A stretch of 20,789 nt of DNA from M30B66 sp040882555 (GTDB lineage Bacteria; Bacteroidota; Bacteroidia; M30B66). Each line of letters begins with the position of its first letter. Positions within the stretch are counted from its first letter, which is position 1. Under the pieces are notes generated by a model, which made no database searches, had not been told where the DNA came from, and was given only the letters and a program-made list of their open reading frames with translations. The DNA lies in the NCBI GenBank assembly GCA_040882555.1, contig JBBEBC010000097.1, positions 1 through 20,789 on the forward strand. The letters run 5' to 3'. Shown here piece after piece: positions 1 to 8,202 of this stretch. The position numbers were made by a program, and so were the translations under genes.

Positions 1-1965
1 TCCGCCATCGGTAATTGGGCCATAACTTTGATTTGCCTGTAAGTTTGGAATAATTAAAGTTTGTGACATAATATATGCATCATCTTCTTTTCTAACCAGA
101 AAAATCGTTTCTCCTCCAGCTGCTAAGCTGAAAATACAATAATTTCTTTCCAAATCTTCTAGTTCATTAGCCCAAAACAAATGAAATTGATTCGGCAAAA
201 TTTGTAATTCAGGCAGTGCCCATTTATTCAAGAATTCGATATTGTCTGTCAAATAATAACCATCAGTATTCCAAACATCACTTGTTGAATTATACACTTC
301 TATCCAATCACTAAAATTACCTTCACCATCCTGAATGCTAGCAGTGTTTCTTGACATTACCTCATTTATAAAATGAGTATTTTCATCCATCAAAAAATGC
401 AATCTTGGTTCACAGGGCCATATCTTATTGATATTTTCAATTTCAAAACGGTAATATAATCTATTACCCTCAAGAGCTATTTCGGGACTAACTTCACATG
501 AATATATTCCATCTCCTGAGGCTTCATCAGGAAAAACTCCATCATCAAGCATCTGCCGAGACAAGAATTGGTTTTGTCCAGCTTCATCTGTAAATAAAAT
601 AAGATTAACGTTTTCATTCGTAGAACCGGAAACCCAGCAATAGGCGTTTTCACTCAATTGTTCCATATATCCGCCCTGAATCATAGGCGTAATTTCTTGT
701 TCAGAAGTTTGAGCTAAAGCGCTTGAATCACGTAAAAAAACAAACTCATTTATTGCATAATCGACCTGATTTCCCCAAGCTGAATCAAGCGAATTCAAGA
801 AATCCTCATATGAAAATCCATAATCCATGGTTCTATACTCATCATTCTCTGCCGCCTCTGATATTAGGGAAATCATATCAGCCGAAATATTTGCAATAGT
901 TTCAGGTTCTAAAACTGTTTGAGCAAATAATCTTAAGTAATACTCATATCTCTCTTGATATTGATTTATCTCCATCAACCTTTCAAATAAAGGTCTGCCC
1001 TCCGAGCTATTCGACCAACTTAGAGCATTTCTTTCAACCCAATCCTGGCCAAGCCAATCAATACCCAAGGTATTATCTAAATCATACGCTAAATATTGAA
1101 CCTGACCAGTTCGATTATCAATAGCCAAATAATAATTGTTTTTATTGTATGCATATCCATCCCAATTGCCCATCAGAACATCCAATGCAGCGTATTTTAA
1201 GTAGTTATCGACATTGAATTTTCTTTCTAGCCGACAAGGCAGTTCAGATAATGTCGAATTATTTAAAATATCAATAAACTCCGCCAATTCTCTGTAATCA
1301 TTGGTGTAATCATTGGTTTTTTGATCGTAAGGCCTTCTGCCGAATTGAATAAAATTATAGTCTTCGTCATTCGGCCCTAAATATTCAAGTGTTGCAGGAT
1401 AGAGGCATTTAAATAAAGAACTGTACTGACTTCCAGGAAAATAAGTGCTGGTAAACTCCTCGTCAATGTGTTCTACGTTTGTATAAAGTCCCTTGTATTC
1501 ATCATTTATAAATAATTTAACAAATGAAGTTCTGCTTCCTGGTAAGCCGGCTCTTCTAATAACATTCCAGCAAAGCGCAGCTCTAATCATTGAAGGATCA
1601 TTCTGACTTCCATTTAAATTTAATTTCTCTAAACCATTCCATTTATTTCCTTGGACAAAAGAATTAAAAGATACTTTAAATGATTTTTTTGCAGCATTTA
1701 AACTTGTATTTCCGCGTAGACGCAATCCAATATTTTCAACAATATCTTCTCCGTAAGTACTTTCATATCTAAAATTAGCAGGGAATTCTCTTTCAATTCC
1801 CCAGTTTTCAGAATTTAAAACTGCATCCATAGAATCTGGATCTATGGTGATATAAATACTAGCCACTTCATCTTGCAAAAAAGCAGGCCCGTATTCAGGC
1901 AGCTGCGAGAAAACAGCAAATGAGAAAAATATCAAAATAAGACTGATGCTGAATTTATTAATCAT
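1..1965 (-). CDS. Secreted CotH kinase family protein with lamin-tail domain (partial, C-terminus off the left edge)
   Basis: Open from the ATG at 1965-1963 to the window edge: 655 codons with no stop. Residues 1-20 are a signal peptide (MINKFSISLILIFFSFAVFS, then Q). A CotH-type kinase fold follows: the RGNTS motif at 84-88 with KKSFKVSF just after it matches the family's N-lobe, GNWDG at 266-270 fits the catalytic-Asp loop, and YDLDNTLG around 294-301 fits the metal-binding Asp motif. From about residue 530 (FINEVMSRNTASI, then DWIEVYN and YYLTDN) the sequence resembles a lamin-tail (LTD) domain. CotH proteins are atypical protein kinases best known from Bacillus spore coats; in Bacteroidota their substrates are unknown. 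Export is inferred from the signal peptide, and a T9SS sorting domain may lie outside the window. It is divergent from the TonB receptor. Family call is firm; role is not. Confidence 0.85.
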   Translation of the reverse strand, partial: MINKFSISLILIFFSFAVFSQLPEYGPAFLQDEVASIYITIDPDSMDAVLNSENWGIEREFPANFRYESTYGEDIVENIGLRLRGNTSLNAAKKSFKVSFNSFVQGNKWNGLEKLNLNGSQNDPSMIRAALCWNVIRRAGLPGSRTSFVKLFINDEYKGLYTNVEHIDEEFTSTYFPGSQYSSLFKCLYPATLEYLGPNDEDYNFIQFGRRPYDQKTNDYTNDYRELAEFIDILNNSTLSELPCRLERKFNVDNYLKYAALDVLMGNWDGYAYNKNNYYLAIDNRTGQVQYLAYDLDNTLGIDWLGQDWVERNALSWSNSSEGRPLFERLMEINQYQERYEYYLRLFAQTVLEPETIANISADMISLISEAAENDEYRTMDYGFSYEDFLNSLDSAWGNQVDYAINEFVFLRDSSALAQTSEQEITPMIQGGYMEQLSENAYCWVSGSTNENVNLILFTDEAGQNQFLSRQMLDDGVFPDEASGDGIYSCEVSPEIALEGNRLYYRFEIENINKIWPCEPRLHFLMDENTHFINEVMSRNTASIQDGEGNFSDWIEVYNSTSDVWNTDGYYLTDNIEFLNKWALPELQILPNQFHLFWANELEDLERNYCIFSLAAGGETIFLVRKEDDAYIMSQTLIIPNLQANQSYGPITDGG

Positions 1966-1969
1966 GCAG

Positions 1970-1977
1970 TAAAGGTA
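1970..1977 (-). promoter_or_regulatory. Near-consensus -7 element upstream of the CotH gene
   Basis: On the minus strand the sequence reads TACCTTTA, one base off the Bacteroidota -7 consensus TAnnTTTG, and lies 4 nt before the ATG. If active it would give a leaderless transcript. No convincing -33 TTG box is seen, so this is weak. Confidence 0.3.
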
Positions 1978-2006
1978 GATAAATCATTCTTTAGCTTATT
2001 TTCTGC

Positions 2007-2036
2007 TTGGAGATTGGGAATTGCATTTTACTTTTG
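2007..2036 (+). promoter_or_regulatory. Bacteroidota-type promoter for the TonB receptor gene
   Basis: TTG at 2007-2009 and a perfect TAnnTTTG element (TACTTTTG) at 2029-2036 are separated by 19 nt, matching the primary sigma factor consensus of Bacteroidota. The predicted 5' leader to the ATG at 2097 is about 55 nt. Confidence 0.6.
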
Positions 2037-2096
2037 CCCCTCAAAACTTAAACATACTTATAAGTATTCTGTTTCAGAATCTGTGAATTTATACTA

Positions 2097-4529
2097 ATGA
2101 AACAAATCTTACTGGCCGTACTTATTGTCCTATCTTTCAATGTTTTCTCTCAATCGACAGGAACTATTCAAGGTTCTGTAAAAGACAAAAATACACTTGA
2201 AACTCTCATCGGAGCAATTGTTCAAATTGAAGGAACAACCTTCGGGGTTGCTGCTGATATTGATGGGAATTTTCAAATAAGTGGCATTCCTGTTGGAAGT
2301 TATACTGTTAAAGCATCTTTAGTTGGTTATTCAACAGGCACAAGGTTCAACGTTAATGTAACGACCGGTAATGCTCAAATTCTTAATTTTCAATTGGAAA
2401 ACTCTTCAACAGATTTGAAAACTGTTGAAATTACCTTTGATAAAAACCGTTCTGCATCAGCGGTTGACATGGTTACGCCTCTGTCAGTTCAAACATTAAC
2501 TACTGAGGAAATACGCTCCAATCCAGGAGGTAATTTTGATATCTCTCGAGTTGTACAAGTGCTTCCAGGTGTTGCAGGTGCTGCAGGTGCTTCTTTCAGA
2601 AACGATATTATTATTCGTGGAGGAGCTCCTAATGAAAACGTATATTACCTAGATGGTATTGAAATTCCAGTTCTGAATCATTTCCAAACGCAAGGTAGTT
2701 CAGGTGGACCTGCTGGAATTCTAAACGTCTCCTTTATTGAAGATGTAAAATTGAGTTCTTCTGCCTTCGATGCAAGATTCGATAATGCGCTCGCCTCCGT
2801 TTTTCAGTTCAAACAACGGGATGGAAATCAAAATCGCTTCTCTGGGAACTTAAGAACTAGCTCTTCTGAGATTGCAGCTACATTAGAAGGTCCTCTCGGT
2901 CCCAAAACCACATTTTTACTTTCAGCTAGAAGGTCGTATCTGCAATTGCTATTTGAACTAATTGATCTCCCAATTAGACCTAACTACTGGGATTTTCAGT
3001 ATAAAGTATCGCACAAATTCAATGATAAAACCACGTTAACCCTTTTGGGCGTTGGTGCAATAGATGAATTCTCACTTGCGGTTCCTAAAGAGTCTACTCC
3101 AGATAATACTTACATTCTCAATGCAACGCCTCTAATTAATCAGTGGAATTATACCGTTGGAACTGGAGTAAGACGACTTATTGATAAAGGCTTTATCAAC
3201 TTTACCCTCAGTCGTAATATGTTTAATAATGATATCGACAGATTCGAAAACCGTGACGCTTCTGATGAGGCAAATCGAATTCTTAAAATCAGATCTCAAG
3301 AAATTGAAAATAAATTCAGACTTGACATAAATAAATTTAACAATGGATGGAAGTGGTCGTACGGGGTTATGGCACAGTATGTTAAATTTAATAACGAATT
3401 ATTTAACAGAATAGTTAAAGGACAAACATTGTCAAATGGAGCCGTTATCCCAGAAGTGATATTAAATTATAATTCAAATATTAATTTCTTTAAATATGGT
3501 GCATTTGGTCAAGTTTCAAAGCGCTTTTTTGAGGATAAATTCCTTGTCAGTGCTGGTTTAAGGACTGATATGAACTCCTTCACAACAGACGGAAATAATC
3601 CACTAAATACCTTATCCCCAAGAGTTTCAGTTTCATGGAATTTCAAGCCGAAATGGAACTTAAATGCCTCAGTTGGGACATATTATAAAATCCCAACTTA
3701 TACAGTTCTTGGATTTAGGGATTCAACAAACACTCTTGTAAATGCAGGTACAAAGTATATTCGCTCAACGCATTATGTAACTGGATTTGAATTTCTGCCA
3801 AAGGAAGACTTAAGATTTACTTTAGAAGGCTTTTACAAAAGATATTCTAACTATCCAGTGTCAATACGAGATGGAATTTCTTTAGCAAATCAAGGAGGTG
3901 GATTTGATGTTTTAGGAAATGAACCAGTTGCTAGCACTGGTGGAGGCGAGACGTATGGTTTCGAATTTTATGTCCAACAAAAGCTTGTAAAAAAGATTTT
4001 TGCAGTATTCAGCTACACATTTGTTCGTTCGAAATTTTCTGGAGCGGATGGTCAACTGCTCCCTTCTGCCTGGGATTACAGACATTTAATATCAGGTCTT
4101 TTGGGTCGTAAATTTAAAAAAGGATGGGAAATAGGTTTGAAGTATCGCTTTGCTGGAGGTGCGCCTTACACACCTTTTGATGAAACCCTATCTCAACTTA
4201 ATTTTCCTACTACTGGGGTTGGTACACTTGATTTTTCTCAATTAAACACGTTGAGGTTGATAGATTTTAATCAGTTTGATTTTAGATTGGATAAAAAAAT
4301 CTTTTTCAAACGCTCAACCTTAGATTTGTATATTGACATAATAAATGCATTTGGTTTTGCTAATCCTTCTTTACCTAATTATTCATTCAAGCGTTTAGAA
4401 GACAATTCTGATTTCGAGACCACCGATGGCCAATCTCTAAACGCTGACGGCTCAAATGGCATTCCAATTATTCTTCAAGATAATTCAGCTTTGGTAACAC
4501 CCTCAATTGGCTTTATCTTCGAATTCTGA
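2097..4529 (+). CDS. TonB-dependent outer-membrane receptor
   Basis: An 810-aa outer-membrane protein. Residues 1-18 form a signal peptide ending in VFSQ. About 21-100 is a carboxypeptidase-regulatory-like beta-sandwich (GTIQGSVKD, then DIDGNFQISGIPVGSY), the usual N-terminal extension of Bacteroidota receptors. The plug domain spans about 115-235 (LSVQTLTTEEI, VVQVLPGV, IIIRGGAPNENVYYLDGIEI). The rest is a 22-strand-type barrel ending in FIFEF, with the terminal Phe expected for BAM-assisted insertion. Such receptors import ligands with TonB-ExbBD energy. There is no SusD-like partner next to it, so a polysaccharide-utilisation role is not supported and the ligand cannot be read from the sequence. 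It probably forms a transcript with the small DUF1456 gene 20 nt downstream. Confidence 0.93.
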   Translation: MKQILLAVLIVLSFNVFSQSTGTIQGSVKDKNTLETLIGAIVQIEGTTFGVAADIDGNFQISGIPVGSYTVKASLVGYSTGTRFNVNVTTGNAQILNFQLENSSTDLKTVEITFDKNRSASAVDMVTPLSVQTLTTEEIRSNPGGNFDISRVVQVLPGVAGAAGASFRNDIIIRGGAPNENVYYLDGIEIPVLNHFQTQGSSGGPAGILNVSFIEDVKLSSSAFDARFDNALASVFQFKQRDGNQNRFSGNLRTSSSEIAATLEGPLGPKTTFLLSARRSYLQLLFELIDLPIRPNYWDFQYKVSHKFNDKTTLTLLGVGAIDEFSLAVPKESTPDNTYILNATPLINQWNYTVGTGVRRLIDKGFINFTLSRNMFNNDIDRFENRDASDEANRILKIRSQEIENKFRLDINKFNNGWKWSYGVMAQYVKFNNELFNRIVKGQTLSNGAVIPEVILNYNSNINFFKYGAFGQVSKRFFEDKFLVSAGLRTDMNSFTTDGNNPLNTLSPRVSVSWNFKPKWNLNASVGTYYKIPTYTVLGFRDSTNTLVNAGTKYIRSTHYVTGFEFLPKEDLRFTLEGFYKRYSNYPVSIRDGISLANQGGGFDVLGNEPVASTGGGETYGFEFYVQQKLVKKIFAVFSYTFVRSKFSGADGQLLPSAWDYRHLISGLLGRKFKKGWEIGLKYRFAGGAPYTPFDETLSQLNFPTTGVGTLDFSQLNTLRLIDFNQFDFRLDKKIFFKRSTLDLYIDIINAFGFANPSLPNYSFKRLEDNSDFETTDGQSLNADGSNGIPIILQDNSALVTPSIGFIFEF

Positions 4530-4549
4530 TAAATTTTATTCTTCTTAAT

Positions 4550-4807
4550 ATGACAAACAACGATATTCTCAAGAAATTAAGAGTTGCATTGCAATTACGT
4601 AATGACCAAATCGTTGATATTCTTGCCTTGGTTGATTTTAAAATGTCTGAATCTGAAATAAACGCCTTGTTCAGAACAGAGGATCACCCCAAATACATGC
4701 CTTGCGGAGATCAAGTGCTAAGGAATTTTCTTAATGGGTTGATTATTTACAAACGCGGAGCTCGACCAATTACTCCAAAACAAACGGAAGAAAGTGGGGG
4801 TGAATAA
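4550..4807 (+). CDS. DUF1456 (YehS-like) protein, single repeat
   Basis: An 85-aa cytoplasmic protein with no signal peptide or membrane segment. The segment NDILKKLRVALQL at 4-16, then EINALFRTEDHPKY and CGDQVLRNFLNGLI, match one DUF1456 repeat. From memory of the family, E. coli YehS is about 155 aa and carries two such repeats; this protein has only one, closest to the second (NNxxLKKLRIA and CGDQFLR). The molecular function of the family is unknown. It begins 20 nt after the TonB receptor stop and is probably cotranscribed. The C-terminus (PKQTEESGGE) looks disordered. Family assignment is confident; no function is proposed. Confidence 0.85.
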   Translation: MTNNDILKKLRVALQLRNDQIVDILALVDFKMSESEINALFRTEDHPKYMPCGDQVLRNFLNGLIIYKRGARPITPKQTEESGGE

Positions 4808-4836
4808 ACAAGAGTGAGTTTAGCACTTTACTTCTC

Positions 4837-4844
4837 TACCTTTG
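4837..4844 (+). promoter_or_regulatory. Consensus -7 element that fixes the dbpA-like start
   Basis: TACCTTTG is a perfect TAnnTTTG element, 6 nt before the ATG at 4851. Transcription would begin at or next to the ATG, giving a leaderless mRNA. This argues against the in-frame TTG at 4842 as a start, since that codon lies inside the promoter element. The -33 region is poor (GTTT near 4818). Confidence 0.6.
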
Positions 4845-4850
4845 CCCGCA

Positions 4851-6173
4851 ATGAATACCAACAAAATGAAAGTGGATGCAATACTGAAATCTCAGAATTT
4901 TAGTGAATTGAATCCAATGCAACAAGAAGTAATTGCTCTCGGACCTGATGTAAAGGATATTGTCCTACTTGCTCCAACAGGCAGTGGGAAAACCATCGCA
5001 TACCTAACAAGGCTAATCTTTGAGTTACAAGAAAACTCTAAAGAAGTTCAGGCATTGATAATTTCACCTGCCCGCGAATTAGTAATTCAGATTGAGTCTG
5101 TGTTTAAGTCTCTAAAAACAGGCTTCTCTTCCTGTGTTTGTTATGGTGGGCATAATTCACGAATTGAGCAAAATAGACTTGCTGAAAATCCTGATGTAAT
5201 AATTGCCACTCCCGGAAGACTTTCTGATCACATCACTAACGAACGAATAAATACAAAAGGTATACGATTAATTATTTTGGATGAATTCGATAAGTCATTG
5301 GAAATGGGATTTCATAAAGACTTAGAATTTATTTTTAATTACATAGGAAAGCCTACAAAGCACATTTTAACGTCAGCTACGAATCTTAATATATTGCCCG
5401 GTTTTTTAAAGATTAAGCAAGCTGAGAAGATTAGTTATTTAGTCAACTCCATACCCGAACAACTTAGTGTGCGCTTGCTAAATGTTCCAGCTGAAGAGAA
5501 AGCAGAATATGTTTTAAGCCTAGTGGCTGGATTTAATAATGAAATCTGTATTGTTTTTTGTAATCACCGTGACGCGGTGGAAAGAATTAGCCAAGTATTT
5601 TCAAAAGCAGGATTCTCACATGGAATTTTTCATGGAGCAATGGAGCAGATTGACAGAGAACGTAACTTAATCAAATTTCGTTCTGGAGCCTGCACAGTTT
5701 TAATATCTACAGATTTAGCTTCTCGTGGTCTTGATATACCTGAGGTTAAACATATAGTGCATTATCAAATGCCAATTCATGAAGAAGCTTTTATTCATCG
5801 AAATGGAAGAACTGCTCGTATGCATGCACAAGGCGATTCCTATTTAATTCTTGGTAATGATGAAACTCTGCCTAAATATTTAAATAATAATATTCAGACG
5901 ATTAAAGTATCATTGAAATTCTCTCCACCAGCGGCTCCTGAATATGATTGTATTTATTTTTCAGCAGGGAAAAAAGAAAAGATAAGTAAAGGCGATTTAG
6001 TTGGTTTAATACTTAAGAAAGGAGGTCTATTAAATTCTGATTTAGGACTAATTACCATTCTAGATAATTCATCATATGTAGCTATTAATAGAACAAAAAC
6101 TAATCTCCTTTTGCAAAATCTACGAGGCGAAAAATTGAAAAAATCTAAAGTTAAAATTGAGATTGCTCGATGA
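4851..6173 (+). CDS. dbpA: DbpA-like DEAD-box ATP-dependent RNA helicase
   Basis: A 440-aa cytoplasmic helicase from the ATG at 4851. Motifs in order: NPMQQEVI (Q motif), APTGSGKT at 41-48 (Walker A), SPAREL (motif Ia), TPGRL, DEFD at 144-147 in place of DEAD, TSAT at 174-177, then the second RecA domain with STDLASRGLD and HRNGRTAR at 316-323. The last 70 or so residues (YFSAGKKEKISKGDLVGLI to the end) match the DbpA RNA-binding domain, which in E. coli DbpA recognises hairpin 92 of 23S rRNA during 50S assembly. That role is inferred from the family. It has its own promoter and runs convergently into the M14 peptidase gene with 3 nt between the stop codons. The DEFD variant seems usual for Bacteroidota DbpA rather than inactivating. 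Confidence 0.88.
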   Translation: MNTNKMKVDAILKSQNFSELNPMQQEVIALGPDVKDIVLLAPTGSGKTIAYLTRLIFELQENSKEVQALIISPARELVIQIESVFKSLKTGFSSCVCYGGHNSRIEQNRLAENPDVIIATPGRLSDHITNERINTKGIRLIILDEFDKSLEMGFHKDLEFIFNYIGKPTKHILTSATNLNILPGFLKIKQAEKISYLVNSIPEQLSVRLLNVPAEEKAEYVLSLVAGFNNEICIVFCNHRDAVERISQVFSKAGFSHGIFHGAMEQIDRERNLIKFRSGACTVLISTDLASRGLDIPEVKHIVHYQMPIHEEAFIHRNGRTARMHAQGDSYLILGNDETLPKYLNNNIQTIKVSLKFSPPAAPEYDCIYFSAGKKEKISKGDLVGLILKKGGLLNSDLGLITILDNSSYVAINRTKTNLLLQNLRGEKLKKSKVKIEIAR

Positions 6174-6176
6174 TAT

Positions 6177-7964
6177 TTATTTAATCATTCCAACGGGGTA
6201 CAATAAATAGGTTTCATCAAAATATAAACTTCTTTCATACCACCATCTCACTTGTGCTTCCGGAGAATTTTTTAATTTCTCATCGGTTGCGAGGGCATTA
6301 TTAAATTGTTTTAAAAGTTCTGGGTTATTTCTCGACATCTCCTCTGAAAGAGGAACCATTGCATAATTCTCGTAATACTCGGTTCTTTCTGCTATTCCAT
6401 TAAAAAAACCCCATTGAAAAAATGAATCTGTTGCATCAGGTTCTAATAATAAATGAGCAAAGGTTCCCCTAGGTTGATTTGTATCTATAATTATTGATCC
6501 CTTTGGGAAAATTTGCTTTTTGATAATCACATTTACCTCTCCTTTTACTCTTGCCCTTCCCTGGAAAGGTAGGTCTCCTTGCATCTTTATTTCCTTAAAG
6601 CGATACATCATAACTTCTAAGGTTTCGGCTGTTTGAATTCTTTGAAATTTTATACCATGCAGCTCTATCACAGAAATAACTTCACTATACTCAGCGGGAA
6701 TAATATATTTCTTTTTTCTTTCAACTTTTTCGCTTACACTATTATTCGTGTAAACTGGAATTTTTTCATTTTTAATTTTTCCTAGCCATTGAGTATACTC
6801 TATCCCACTTAAATCAGAAACTTCTTTTTTATTATCTATTCCTTTGAAATAGATTGAATCAATAGGACTTTTGGAAACGCCCCAGCTTAAGACAACCGGG
6901 TTTTGTCGTAGCTTTTTATCCTCATAAATAACATCAAATAAATCAGCACCCTTTTCTGCCATTAATTTCATAGCAGATTCAAGAAAGACATAAGTGCCTA
7001 GCACTCGCTGTCTGTATGGCTTCAATGAATGATTTTCAACTAAAATACTCGGAATATGAACTGCATCACCCCAAGCGTGAGAAAAGCGTGGTGAGAAAAT
7101 ATAATCAATATTTCCTTCCGTGAAATCATTACCGTTTTTTGCAAAAATCAACGGACCTGGAATGTGATCGTAATTTACCAAAGAAACATCAACATATGGC
7201 CTGAAGTAGGTATTCAACCAACTTGAAACACCGGGCGAATAGCCATGTTTTGGAGTCCATCCATAGGTTATATCATATTGATAATCTGCTCCATCAGTGA
7301 CATGTATATCGAAATATAAAATAGGATCGATATCATTAATTATCTTCATTAATCCTTGTAATTCTGGCGTATCAAGCTTACTGAAATCTCTATTTAAATT
7401 CCGATTTAAACTGTTAGTCCTCCAGCCCATACTACTGGGTCCACGCTGATTAATGCGATTGTATTCAGATTGACGAGCAAATCCATCAGGATTTATTACT
7501 GGAATAACTACGACATTTATTTTTTCAAGCAGTGATCTCAATCTTCCCGTTGTTAGGTCTCTAATGAGCATTAAACTAGCATCCAAGCCATCTATTTCTC
7601 CCGCATGAATGCCACTTTGAATCAAGATAACTGGCTTATCAGATTTCTTTTTCCCAGATCTAAATTCTGCATCTGTCGAAATACGTATAGCGTAAATTGG
7701 TCTTCCTTGTGGTGATGCACTAGCTTGTGAAACACTTATAAACGCTTGATTAGACATTAGTTTAATTATGGACTCAAGCTCTTCAGGATTCGTGCTAAAA
7801 AATCCATTGCTTTTTTCAAAAGGAGTTGCCAAAGGCGAATCTGCCGGTAGCATAATCGCTTTGCTTTTCCCGTTCCAGGGTATATTAGGAGGTAATGTTT
7901 GCGCTATGGTTGAAAGTGAAGTATATAGTATACAAATAATACTAGTTAAACATCTCATGTTCAT
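6177..7964 (-). CDS. Secreted M14-family zinc metallocarboxypeptidase
   Basis: A 595-aa exported protein with a signal peptide at about 1-22 (ending STIAQT). The M14 catalytic domain is clear: HAGE at 120-123 supplies the zinc ligands H120 and E123, H221 in YFDIHVTDG is the third ligand, NPDGF lies at 159-163, NRDF near 191-194 fits the substrate-binding Asn-Arg pair, and E310 in ILVENHSLKP is the likely catalytic Glu. All key residues are present, so activity is expected. The remaining 270 or so residues form a C-terminal extension without recognisable motifs, including FPKGSIIIDTNQPRG, common in large Bacteroidota M14 proteins. No T9SS sorting domain is seen. The ATG at 7964 was chosen; a second in-frame ATG two codons later is also possible. 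It is divergent from the S46 peptidase, which suggests a shared role in peptide scavenging. Confidence 0.9.
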   Translation of the reverse strand: MNMRCLTSIICILYTSLSTIAQTLPPNIPWNGKSKAIMLPADSPLATPFEKSNGFFSTNPEELESIIKLMSNQAFISVSQASASPQGRPIYAIRISTDAEFRSGKKKSDKPVILIQSGIHAGEIDGLDASLMLIRDLTTGRLRSLLEKINVVVIPVINPDGFARQSEYNRINQRGPSSMGWRTNSLNRNLNRDFSKLDTPELQGLMKIINDIDPILYFDIHVTDGADYQYDITYGWTPKHGYSPGVSSWLNTYFRPYVDVSLVNYDHIPGPLIFAKNGNDFTEGNIDYIFSPRFSHAWGDAVHIPSILVENHSLKPYRQRVLGTYVFLESAMKLMAEKGADLFDVIYEDKKLRQNPVVLSWGVSKSPIDSIYFKGIDNKKEVSDLSGIEYTQWLGKIKNEKIPVYTNNSVSEKVERKKKYIIPAEYSEVISVIELHGIKFQRIQTAETLEVMMYRFKEIKMQGDLPFQGRARVKGEVNVIIKKQIFPKGSIIIDTNQPRGTFAHLLLEPDATDSFFQWGFFNGIAERTEYYENYAMVPLSEEMSRNNPELLKQFNNALATDEKLKNSPEAQVRWWYERSLYFDETYLLYPVGMIK

Positions 7965-8202
7965 GGTTAATAGAGTAGCTTCACAAGATACAAATTATGA
8001 TTTGCTGTAGTTGCCTATAAATCTTATAAAAAATCACTGAAAGCCCGAATTTAGTTCTAAAGAAATTTACTTACTCTCTTGGTTAGTTCGATCCGTCTAT
8101 AGTGGGAATTGTATCTATCTGCTTTTTAATCATTCTATATCAAGCATCTTCTTTAAAAAACTCAGTCATTTTTTGCATTTTGCACTTTCAATTAATCACA
8201 CG

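Noticed and set aside
4842..4850. TTG start for the dbpA-like gene
   Set aside because: The codon lies within the -7 promoter element; the ATG at 4851 gives a normal N-terminus.
7768..8010. 80-codon plus-strand ORF at the M14 gene start
   Set aside because: It is antisense to the signal peptide and propeptide of the M14 gene and has no coding features of its own.
8173..8202. TTG start for the S46 peptidase
   Set aside because: It would place ten polar residues before a clean signal peptide that begins at the ATG at 8203.
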